Source of the DNA: Yamagishiella unicocca
Lineage: Eukaryota > Chlorophyta > Chlorophyceae > Chlamydomonadales > Volvocaceae
DNA length: 64,000 bases
Assembly: GCA_003116995.1 (NCBI GenBank)
Contig: BDSL01000005.1
Span: 1,178,001 to 1,242,000, forward strand
Direction of reading: 5' to 3'
Part shown: positions 31,201-42,000 of the stretch, piece after piece
Layout: every line of letters starts with the position of its first letter
Position numbering within the stretch: the first letter of the stretch is position 1
The notes under the pieces: model-generated
What the model was told of the DNA's origin: nothing
Database searches by the model: none
The model's input: only the letters and a program-made list of their open reading frames with translations
Position numbers and translations under genes: made by a program

Positions 31201-32971
31201 AGCGGCGAGCTGCGCCTGAGGGAGTAGTGGAGGCGGAGCGGGAGCGGAAGGAAGCATGCACGCACCGTAGGGCAGCGAGGTTGTGCGGGAAGCCCGTGTA
31301 CGAGGCAGCGAGGCAGCACCTGCACCAACCCACCTCCAGGTGCTGCACGTCCGCCCTCCTGGCCTCTGCCTCCCACTCCAGCCGCTTGGCCGCCTTGCCC
31401 AGGTCCTCGTCGTGGGCTGCTGCCAGCTGGTACATGGCCTGGGTGTGACGCTCCTCCTGCACAGCCAGGAAGTACGGGGTGCAAGGGGAGCACAGCTAGT
31501 ATGGTAGGTAGGTAGCTGGCTAGTGTGGTACTAGGGAACAAGGGGGAGCAGCTAGTAGGGTAGGTAGGTAGGTAGGTAGGTGGGTGGGTGGGTGGGTGGG
31601 TGGGTGGCTAGCGTGGTAGTAGGGGACAGGGGAGGAGTTGCGGTAGCACGTCTGTCTCGCTGTGCCACGCATACCCGATAGCACAGGTGCCGACCATGAA
31701 GTATGCAAATGGCCGTATTCATTGCTTGCGCCCGGAGCTCCGCTGCCGCACCTGGTCCTGCAGCTGCAGCTTGTGCACCTCCTCCTGCCGCTCCCGCGCC
31801 ACCTGGTAGCGGTGCTGCAGCTGCAGCAGCATGGACCGGTACGCGCCGCGCAGCCGCGACTCGAACTGGGTTTGAGCCAGCATAGGGCCTTCGGGTGCAC
31901 GGCGCGCGGTACGACAAGGTACGACAGGGAGGATGGCAGCGTGAGACGCGGCATGCTTTTGTAGGAGTCTAGATTGCTGACGGACGCAAGGGCTCCAAAG
32001 AAGGTGGCAATGGCCATGGCGCGTCGGGGAAACACAAGCAGCGGCCCGGCAATACGCTCTCCGCGCCCCCTGCCCTCACCCCCTGGCAACGGTCCGCTTA
32101 CCCGCCACACCCAGGCTAGAGGCTCCGGAACCGCCCAACGGTCTGTCCCGCATCTCCTCCCGGTCGCGGTCATGGGCGCCGTCCAGGTTCAGCACGTCAC
32201 GCAGGACCGACAGGGGCTCCATCACCAGGCCCACCGTCGCTCCGTACGATGCCGATGGACCCAGATCATCCGGGTCAAGGCCTAGCATGCTGACCCGTGG
32301 GTCGGCTTCACCCTTGCGCGCCCCCTTACACCGACATGCGGCTGCCCCGGCACGCGGGCATCGGCAGCCGGTGCTGGCTGCCGTGTGGCGCTGTTGCTGG
32401 GGAGGCCGGGTGCCGCCCGGCTGGCTGACGCCGGTGCAGCTGCCTGCAGCCGAACCACTGAACGTGGTGGACGCGGAAAGTGGGTGTGAGGGGGCGTGGC
32501 GTTTGGGCGAGGCCTGCGCGCCCAGCCCGACGCCCAGCTGCAGCAGCTCCAGGGCTGCATTGTACTGGTCTTGCAGGGAGCTGACAGTGCGCTGCAGGTC
32601 ACCCTCGTAACGCGTATGAGCATCTAACGGGGAGTGGCAGGTGGGTTGGGGTCAATTGCAGTGGTGGGTCTGATACCATGTCAGTTGCGAATAAGCGCCA
32701 ACGAGCGGTGCAACTGTCCTACTGAAAGCGTAAGCCGTTTCAACCCCCTGTCCACCGTTCCACCCCAAACTGTGACCATCATCACGCCAAAACTAGTACC
32801 TTTGACCATGGCCTTTAGCTGCTGCACCTGTTCTGCCAGCTGTCCGTTGGAATTGCTTAACTGGTCGACCCGGCGGTCCCTGTCCTGAAGCACCCGCGCA
32901 AGCTGCTCCTTCTCTTGCTCCAGTAATGCCAATTGCACGGTCTCACGGGCTGCGTCGCGCGGGTCTGCCAT
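27964..32971 (-). CDS. Coiled-coil protein with C-terminal Cys/His zinc module (11 exons, 960 aa)
   Basis: Exons: 32971..32800, 32623..32102, 31888..31752, 31456..31334, 31215..31129, 31006..30950, 30695..30648, 30288..30171, 29947..29507, 29279..28634, 28495..27964. All phases join. It begins MADPRDAARETV and has heptad-like helices over residues ~10-60 and ~230-400 (HRYQVARERQEEVHKLQLQD, RDQALQQRERDYNALLAEL). A disordered Pro/Gln/Ser part follows. Residues ~785-840 hold CLRC, GCCRFHP, EWMTCRAAGHTDHTPGC and TEHF, a C/H pattern resembling CHORD-like or 'FHP...GC' zinc knuckles. The tail is poly-Pro. Such scaffolds are common at centrioles and cilia, but nothing here proves that location. Exon 7 (48 bp) uses the acceptor after GCTGCCGCAG; upstream codons in that frame reach a TGA and are intronic. 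Confidence 0.7.
30832..30925. repeat. Degenerate 13-bp minisatellite (intronic)
   Basis: Repeated CGTAACTGGAACA-type units (about six, with CCTGTG variants) lie in the intron between exons 6 and 7 of the coiled-coil gene. Confidence 0.8.
31554..31612. repeat. GGTA/GGTG simple repeat (intronic)
   Basis: (GGTA)n passes into (GGTG)n inside intron 3 of the coiled-coil gene. A shorter GGTA tract precedes it at about 31502..31514. Confidence 0.85.
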
Positions 32972-33476
32972 AACATCCACTGCAGCGGCTTAACATGCCC
33001 GTTTTCAGTTGCGATCAGGCTATCGACACCAGCGTTAACGTTTCCTTACACCTTACATACAGCTTGTTTACTAGGGAGGGTTGCCGCGTCGCGTCTGAGG
33101 GTAGCAGTAAGGGCGTCAGACCAGTTGAGGTTGTTTGCATAAAGCTGCAATGACAGCGCATACCAGACAATAGTGGGGTAATCCTAAGCTTTTCTACTAC
33201 CCGTATGAGAATATACCGGTCGGACACACCGCCTGCTGGCCACATTGCACCTTGGCCACAGCTGTCGTTGCTTTTCCAGAAAGTGCAAGAAGCCGGTTTC
33301 TTACAATTGGCAATCCGGTAGATACAAATAGGCAAGTACATGACTTTAGTCTAAAATTGCAAAGAAGTTATCTACACCCCGTTCGCGTTGTTCTTATTCC
33401 CACTTCGAGCATCTCTCCTTCGTGCTTGGCAGAATTTGTCCATTCCCTACTAAAGAAGCCAATTGGAGCCGCGGTC
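32972..33476. promoter_or_regulatory. Head-to-head promoter region (coiled-coil gene / PTOX)
   Basis: Only 505 bp separates the two divergent start codons, so the two genes must share or abut promoters. No clear TATA box is seen on either strand. Confidence 0.5.
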
Positions 33477-36400
33477 ATGTTGCCAATTACTATGTGCCAG
33501 CATCAATTACCGACACGGCGCCCGCTGGTGCCCCAGCGACCGCCGCTTTCTACACGGGTCCGGGGGCCGCTGCGCATTCGCGCAGTGGCACAGCTTCCTC
33601 GTGGTCCAGCCCAGGATGAGCCCAAGAATGATTCACAGGCGAAAGCCGCACCGGAAAAGAAGACGGCGTAAGTTTCCCTGCAGAATGCACACTGCGACTC
33701 CCCAACTAACTTGATAAGGCCATGATGCGCTTTTGCAGATCTGTGAAGGGAACTGTATTTTTCACCACCAGCATGGATAGCGTCTCATTTGACGATGAGT
33801 GCAGCGCCTTCATCGACCGCGATGGCGACTTTGTCGAGGTTATGTGCTGCGATTACGGCTTCAGGTGTGCAATTCATACATGTAGCGTATTGCGCTTATG
33901 ACGGCTGCGTTTGTGGCCCACAAACCGACCTCTCCGTACTCTGTGGGCGTTATATGTATCCAGGTCGGGCGCCTCCCGCATGTATTCGAAAGATGCCGAC
34001 GGCCGCATCCCGCGCGGAGCCATACAGCTGGTGAGTTGAGGGGGTGCGGGGGCCATGGTAGAGGGTCGAGCTTACCTGGATGGGGTAAGGGTAAACGGCG
34101 GGACGTAGGCACGTAGCACTGGAGTAGACACAATACGGATGCTAGGAACCGGAGCTCACGTAGCATTGTTAGCTGGTAGCGGGCATCGGTCCGGAGTCGG
34201 AGCTGATTGATGGGGGGGATGCTGTCGTCAAGACGTCTTTGACGGCTTTTGCTCATTCCAACTCCCAGCCATAGCATCGGTTTCTCGCTCCGTCCCACCT
34301 GTAGCCCGTTCGCCTCTGATCTCCCCTCAATGTCAGGCATGCATTACGATGCATTACGTCTATTCAAAACGGTTTTCCTTTTGTACATCGGTTTTTCTTG
34401 CAATCCCCTCCCAATGGCAGGCATGGGCTAACTTCCAGGTGGAGCTCCTGTCGTTGCGCCAGTCTTTCCGCTTCGACGACTTCGCGACCATCGCGGAGGC
34501 TAACCCGGCCCGCACCGCTTTTGGCCGTGCGGTGTACGGCGTGGGGCAGTCGGTGGTGGACGGTCTGGGGGCACTGGATCGGGCGCTGGAGAAGGGAAAG
34601 GTGCGCCGGACGGGGCTGGGGGATGTGCCTCTTGAGAAGGGGCTGGGACAAACGCATCCTCGAGACGGATTGGGTCCGTCGCAGAATGACGGTATGTTCG
34701 CAGTCCTGGTTTGTAAGTCCTGCATTGTCCTGTTTCAAATCCTGCAGTCCTGGTTTGTCTCCGGCTAAGGGCAGGAAGGGGTCGCTCAGTTTGGGTGGGT
34801 TTGGGTAGGTCAGTACAAGTGTTTCCCACCGCGGGCGCGTTGCACAACTCCACCCAAGACGGGGCAAGGGCTGAGGGCAAAACTTGCCCTTTGCGAATGT
34901 GGGTCACTGGAGGATGACTTCCGAAGCGCCGCAAGGCGGCGTGAAGGAGCATCGGCGTGACGCTGGCGCCTCTCCAATCAGAGCGGCACGTTTGTCATTG
35001 ACTATGCCACCAAGCTCGGGTCCTATACCTCGTGTTCTCCGCCATCGAACCCTGTACACCTGACCCGTGGGGCTGCTGCATTGCAGGTGCTTGAGACGCT
35101 GCGTCCACGCCCCATCACGTTGGATGTGGAGGATGGCCAAGGCACGAAGCTCATCAATGAGTGCCAGGAGGTGCGTTGGACCTGCCGTGTGGGTTGCGAA
35201 CGAAGGGTTTTTATGACCACGGACGGCTGCGCGTGTTTGGCGGAGGGACATGCTGCCACCCATGTGTGCTAATGGGCTCGTCGTCCTGGCCTCCGCCTCT
35301 GCCTCCGCCTCTGCAGATCCGCGCCAAGCTCAAGCAGCTCAAGCTGAGCAACAAGGCGGTGTGGGACCGCGAGCACGCGCGCGAGGCGGCGGGCCAAGGC
35401 GTCAAGACTCCTTGGTAGGGCTACGTGCCCGTACAAGCGCAGATTCGCAGGGCCTTAACCCTGTCCTACGACAGGCCAAATCTTTGGATCCACTAACCGT
35501 CGGCCTCCTGAGATCCCAACTGACGTACGCCGTCCCGTTGGTCCCCTGGCGGCCTGGTCCTTACAGGTTCATCAAGGGCGTCTACCTGTCGCTCTGCCTG
35601 CTGCTGGACGTCCTCTACAACAACCGCCCCATCCAGCGCTTCTGGTTCCTGGAGACTGTCGCGCGCATGCCGTACTTTTCGTACATCTCAATGCTGCACC
35701 TGTACGAGTCGTTCGGCTGGTGGCGCGCGGGTGCGGAGCTCCGCAAGATCCACTTTGCCGAGGAGTGGAACGAGCTGCACCACTTGCAGGTATGCGGCCT
35801 TGCAGACAACATATACAAAAAAAACGGAAACATTTCCCCCTTTCAAAATGCCAGAGTGCCAGAAAAACGGGCGCACAACGTATGTAGCAGTCGTCAAATT
35901 ATGCCCAGCGCAGCCCACGGGCCGTGTACCTGTTGTGGCTTTCAAACGCATGCCCCTTGCGCCTGCTGCTTGGCCGCCAGATCATGGAGTCGCTGGGCGG
36001 CGACCAGCTGTGGTTCGATCGCTTCGCCGGTCTGCATGCGGCCATAGTGTACTACTGGATCCTGCTGGGGCTGTACTTCTTCTCCCCGGAGCTGGCCTAC
36101 AACTTCTCGGAGCTGATCGAGTTCCATGCCGTGGACACCTACGGTGAGGGGAAGACGCGCGCGCTGCAGGCGACTCGTTCATCTGCTCCTCCTGCTCCTT
36201 CTGTCGACAGCAAAAGTCCTCTCCGCTGCCGTGCAACTGCACATCGCACAGATGCGCGCGGCTCTGCGCTTCGTGGGAAAACTACTTAACGTATTCATTC
36301 TGGTGTCGTCTGTGTTGCGGTTGTCGTGCGCAGGCGAGTTCGCGGACGCCAACGAGGAGCTGCTCAAGTCGCTGCCGCCGCCGCTGGTGGCCGCCATGTA

Positions 36401-36841
36401 CTATCGCTCGCAGGACCTGTACATGTTTGACAGGTGGGTCCCTGGAGTGCGAGTCAACGGGAAGGACTGCAGCGTAGGGCGGAATAATAGGCGAGCGCTG
36501 CAAACACAGCTCTTACGAGCCTGCCGGCCCAGTCACCCGTCACTTCCCCTTTTTACTGCAAGCCAACCACTATTCACCTCCTAAGCTGGCTATCGTGCTG
36601 ATCTCATCCCTGTAATTGTGTCCTGCTCCCACCGTTGCCGCTGCTTGCGCTGTGCAGCTTCCAGACGTCGCAGCCCCTGCTGAACCCCCGGCGACCGGCC
36701 TGCAAGACCTTGTACGACGTCTTCTGCAGCATCCGCGACGACGAGCAGGAGCATGTCAAGACGATGCACGCCTGCCAGGACGCCTCGGTGCAGCAGGACA
36801 TTGTCAACCGCCGCGACGAAGGTCCCCGAGTTGGGGTGTGA
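33477..36841 (+). CDS. PTOX: Plastid terminal oxidase (PTOX, alternative-oxidase family; 10 exons, 471 aa)
   Basis: Exons: 33477..33667, 33739..33864, 33964..34030, 34421..34600, 35087..35170, 35317..35414, 35567..35789, 35981..36143, 36334..36433, 36658..36841. All phases join. PTOX oxidises plastoquinol and reduces oxygen to water on the thylakoid, acting in chlororespiration and carotenoid desaturation. The N-terminus ([11 protein letters not shown], rich in R, P, S, T) fits a plastid transit peptide. The di-iron core is visible: E278 in [10 protein letters not shown]318-x-x-H321 in [11 protein letters not shown]370 in [11 protein letters not shown], and E440-x-x-H443 in [21 protein letters not shown] and IMESLGGD are PTOX hallmarks. 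The [14 protein letters not shown] exon before the last ExxH is typical of PTOX and absent from mitochondrial AOX. The usual HAYETY is HAVDTY here. Whether it matches algal PTOX1 or PTOX2 cannot be told from this sequence. Confidence 0.93.
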
Positions 36842-39068
36842 GGGGGCAGCTTAGAAACGCGTGTCGGTCTCACGCGATGAAGGAACCGATAGGAGGTGGT
36901 GTGTTGTGGGTCTTGGCGCTCCGTTCGTCTGCTGTGCCGCCTTGTGCCTGCGTGGAGCGCCATGAGTTGGAGAATGCGAAGTGGGAGCGGCCGGAATGGT
37001 TCGTACAGTTCCTGTAGGATACGGGAGTGGCAGGCTGATGGATATGGATGGTGTTGCGTAGGAAAGTTATAGTAAGTGCGTAAGTGCGTGTTAAGTTATT
37101 GTCCGCCGAGTGCTGAGGTCCGAAAGCCACTGTTGCAGGACTAGTAAGTGGTAATGTTGCAGGCTGGGGCTCTAGACCGACGGCTTGGCTAGTGCGTTTG
37201 CCTGTCAAGGTTTGGTACGGCGAGGGTTGGATATGTCTGTCCTTAATTGTATTTAACGGTGGAGCGAGACATAAGAGGAGCGGATGAGAGTCAATAGGTA
37301 TCATATTGTGTTCGGGGAGCGTTGCTTGGCCATTGCGGCCAGCAGGGTAAAGGCACGGAGGGCGCCGCAGGCATTAGGTACCGCACCTGTCTGGTTTGAC
37401 ATAACCAAGCGTGGTGCGTTGGGACGAACACTGTGAAGACTTTCCAGTAAGCGGCCTAAAATTTTAGTGCACGCTGGGTATAAAGTCTGGCGGCCACATT
37501 GGGCTGTCAGGTGGGTAACTGGGGGTGATGACTCACTCTTTGGCAGTGCCGTAAATACGGGTGAGCTGTTGCATCGTTGTTGCTCGTATTGAGCGAAAGG
37601 ATGTGTCATGGCGCTGCTTCCGTCCCGGGCATCGTGAGGGTTGCGTTGGGTGGGAGGTACCCGGAGGTCTTCTGGGGTGCGTGCAGGAGCGCGCGGCGTT
37701 GATCCTAATGCGGTGTGGTGTCCTGTTGGGAGTGGTGCGCACGCAACAGCGTGCAACGTGCTTTGATGTGCGTTCATCTATGTGCAAATGGTGGTGGCAT
37801 GCAGCGGTGAGTCACTGTCGGAACGAATACGTGTCCCGCGGTGTGGTACGCAGCACGAGAGGGAGGGAGGAGAAGAGAGAGGGAGGCGGGGAGTGCGACG
37901 GGCTGGCTGGCTGTGAGATGAGGATGCGCACAACACGAGCACCCGTTGATGCTTGTAACAATGGTAGGCAACGACGGCCAAGACGTCGTGTGTCCCTTGC
38001 GTGGTTTAGGATGGGTCGTATAACCCGCTTTTGCGGAGCAGGTATGGCGTCGCCGTTCACGTCGTATGGCGTTACTTATCAGGTATGCGCCTGGCATCTG
38101 CACAGGCGGGCCTGCAGGTAGGCACACAACGCAAGAGCCGTGTCATGTCATATGCATGATTAATTACCGGGGACACATTAGATGAATGTATTTGGGATTG
38201 AATGGAACAGGGTGAAAATAAAAGTACGTGTAGCGGTATATTGGCTGTTTGGAACGGAGCCTACACAAGCCTACCTGGTGAAATGTGGTCGGGGTAGGCT
38301 GGGGGGCTTGGCGTAGTTGCGTCACACCTACACCCTCACTGTATCGTGATGATGGACATAAGCACCAGGGGAGAGCGCCTCAGCAGTGCGTCTATACACT
38401 CCTGGAAACTTGCAGAATAAATGGAAAGTAGAGCGGTCCTGGCACCTTAATACTCTGGCCTCCCGGCTGGATACGGCCGCACAGCAAAAACGCACGGCAC
38501 CACTTGAGGCCTTGGTACGGGCTTGGCACAACAGTAATCCGCTCTTTCGCCTGAAGTACTTGGCATCTATTTTTTTCTAGGGTTACGCCTTTGTTGGCAA
38601 GGACAGTGTTATATCAACCGTTGTGATAGCAGCAGTCCGACGTGATGGTACATCGAACATCCGTAACCTTTCTTTTGCTTGCCAATCGTATTACTTTGTT
38701 GCTCCTCCGTGGCCAACGTGTCGGAGGCGACTAACCGAAATACGACACCGGGGACCCGCGACAATAGTTATTATGGCGCTTTAACATCGTAGTTATGAAC
38801 ATCTTACATATTGGTGTGCGTTTTTAGGTAGGCGTCAGTCACGGCTGTTCGCCGGGCCGCTGTCCCGGGCACATCCCTTGGCTCCGTGATCAACGTGCAA
38901 AGCTATGGGTTGTGGAAGCTCCGTAAACGCTACCCAGAGATCCACGGCGGTAAGGCCGCGTTGAATGGATAAATTGCTTCCAATGCATGTTCGGCTGCGC
39001 TTGCCCCGCGCAGGCGTAAGATGTGGCGTGATACCAGATTGAACCAATATTTATAATAAGACCCTTGA
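36842..39068. other. Intergenic region, 2.2 kb
   Basis: This covers the PTOX 3' flank and the NLR-like gene promoter side. No gene is supported; the largest open frames lack splice or family logic. AT-rich tracts lie near 38140..38240 and 38590..38820. No TGTAA was found just after the PTOX stop, so its 3' end is undefined. Confidence 0.5.
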
Positions 39069-42000
39069 ATGAAAATGCAGGTTTCATCCAGCCAGCGATC
39101 CGCGGCCCCGCGAAACAAAAACACGTCCGATGGCTCGGGAGCGGCGGTGCCTCCAGTTATCCTCCCCGCCACGTGCTACAAAGGCATCAGCCTTCGTGGC
39201 CTGAGACGGCTACGGCCGGTGCTTGAGGCTGCCTTTGGGTCAGCATTCCCCGACGCCACGACGAACGACGTGAACGAGAAATGGGTCAAGCCAAACAGCG
39301 TCGGCCGTAGGTGCGTCGTCGCAGCAGCAGCCGTGCGCTGCCAGTATATGCCTCTTCTGGGAGCAGGAGAGGGGCCCCACAGGCACCTGTGGACTGATGC
39401 CTATCAACACGCGCCGCGTATCAGTTCGTCCGGAGCGCAAGCACGCTGGCCTGCACTTGCGGCAATGATCGGTGGCTGTAGGGTTAAGGAGGAGCAAAGG
39501 GGATGCCGCAACGTGCTGGTCGGAAACTGTGAATCGGGGACGGGTTTCCCTACTAGGACTGGAACTACCAACTTATATAGCCAGCGCCCAAGACTCGTGT
39601 CCAACCTGACCTCCCAGACTCTCCTTTGATTTGGGTTTGCCGGTTTTGGACTTGCTGGTCCTGCATCCCGCCCGATTAGGTGTCGCCTCGTGGAGATGAG
39701 CGAGTTCGTCGACCCGAGCGACGTCGGCATCCCAATGTACTTCATCAGCCACGCTTGTAAGTACGACAGGTCGCGCCGTACGACTAGTCCGCGGCGCAAC
39801 CCCTCGTCCAACAGTACATCCACCACCACAGCATAACGCCGTACGTGCCTCCGAAACCAGCACAAAACATGAGCCGAGCCCGCGCACCGGGTACGCTATT
39901 CACCGTGCGTGCAGGGAAGAATCGCTTCGTGTTGCTGCTGGACTACGTTGAGCAGTTTCTGACGAACGCGGGTGACGCGACGCGCGTGTGGATTGACATC
40001 TTCGCCGTCAACCAACACTCGGCCTCGCCCGAACAGGCAAGGAACGGAAACACAAGACGCTTCCAATCTGGTATCTCGCAGCCAATCACTGTGCCGCTTA
40101 CGCAGCATGCGTTACATCAACCAAAGCAACAACAGCACCCACCGTTGCCCTTCCGTGCTGCTCCTGGGGAACCTGCAGGCCGCGGACGTGGCCGCGTTCA
40201 GCGACGTGGTTCGCGCGAGCAGCGCGGGCACCATCGTCGTCATGGTAAGCAAAGACACGCCCCTGCCTCCTCCATGCGCGTCAAACGCTGAGGAAGCGGC
40301 TGCTGCGGCGGCGGAGCGTTGACGCCGTTGACACCGTTGACACCGTTACCGTCACCGCAGCCCAGCAGGTGGCGAGGGGAATTTCCCAGGCCTCCGTTGC
40401 GTCCTGCAGCAGCCCTGGAATAGGTGACGTCCACGTGCGGCCATAGTCCCTACCGACGCAGTCACCCTTGTGCGATGCCCCATCAACACAGTCATAAGGC
40501 CCTTGTGCGATGCCCCATCAACACAGTCATAAGGCCCTTGTGCGATGCCCCATCAACGCAGCCATAAGGCCCTTGTGCGATGCCCCATCAACGCAGGACG
40601 TGGCAAACTGCAACCCCGCCACCCGGGCCTGGTGCATCTACGAGTGGGCTGCCACGCTGGGCTGTCACGGCCCCGACGGCCTGCACATGCAGCTGCTGCC
40701 AGCGGACCGCCAGGCGGTGTGCTCCAGCCTGGACGTCAACCAGGCGGAATGCTTCTTCGAGAAGGACAAGCAGGTGAGGCGACGGGGGGCGGCGGAGCCG
40801 CCACCGTGGCAGCGCAGGTGGGGACCGAGTAGGCCCGGGATGACGGGAGGAAGGGTTTGGGATGGCAAGATGGCCCGTTGGTGCGAGAAATAAGGGGGAG
40901 GGGTGCCCGGGGGTCTTGGGAGGGGTGCATGCTTGCACCTGTGTGTACCAGATCGCCTATCGCCTGCCTGGCCCCGATGTGATGTACCACCGGTATGGGT
41001 CCGGGTAGGGGGAAAACCGAATCCTTATGTACATGTGTGTGTGTGATGTGATGTGTAATGCAGATAATCATGCGGTCTGTTGAAGGAGAAAAACCTAATC
41101 CTTATGTACATGCGTGTGTGATGTGATGTGATGTGTATCGCAGATGATCATGCGGTCTGTTGACCAGCAGCACGGCTCCGCGGAGGCCTTCAACACAAAG
41201 CTGCGGCTGCAGATCCTGTTGGAGCCGCTCAGCTGCGCCGTCGACGTGCGGCGCCTCAACGAGCGCTCCGTGGGGACTCAGTGGCGGTGGGAGGGCTTCG
41301 ACCAGTGGCTGGGTGAAGGATCCACGGGTCGCCGCGTGCTGTGCATAGCGGCAGGGGCTGGAGAGGGCAAGTCGTCGGTCTCTGCGGCGCTGTGTACGCG
41401 GCTGGGTGCCGAGGGCGAGGGCCAGCAGAGCGGGCAACGACCCGGCAGCGCGCGTTCTGGTGCGAAGGCCGGTGCGCCTGCGGCGGTCGTGACGGCCCAG
41501 CACTTTCTGAAATACAACGACCGGCGTCGACTCGACCCCGTCCGCATCGTCAAGAGTCTTGCCTTCCAGCTGGCGAACAAGTACGTTTCAAGCAAGGCTG
41601 TCCGCATCAACAGATGTCCTAGTGTTGCAACGTGTTGCGTAGCATGCATATCATACGTAGCGTAGGGGTGGCGTGCGTAGCACAGGCAGCATGCAAAGCG
41701 TACGTAGCGGGCATAGCAGAGTTGGCGTGCATAGCAGAGCCGGCGTGCGCTACCTTGTGCAATTCATAAGAACACGTTGGACGGCTCGGCGCCGCACTGG
41801 TGTGGCTGGATTTGTGCAGTTGTGCTTTCCGGTGCCCCGGGGCAGCTGGGAGACGTGGCGGCCCACTCCCACTTGCCTTTTGACTTTGAGCAACTGCATG
41901 GAGCCATGGGGAATGGAACTCGTGGTCTCCTGTTTGATGATGTGGTGACACGCAAACATGCCACACCCATCTTCCCTTTCCGGCCGCGAATCCGCCACTC

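Noticed and set aside
32282..32332. A 42-bp intron (GTGTAAG...GGTCAG) inside exon 2 of the coiled-coil gene
   Set aside because: Too short for a typical algal intron, and the sequence is open in frame straight through.
37301..37777. Minus-strand ORF of 158 codons downstream of PTOX
   Set aside because: No recognisable protein features; most likely chance in PTOX 3' flank.
40465..40596. Regular repeats that might suggest a CRISPR array
   Set aside because: Head-to-tail minisatellite with no unique spacers, in a eukaryotic intron; the same holds for the arrays at 844, 41974, 42519 and 50778.
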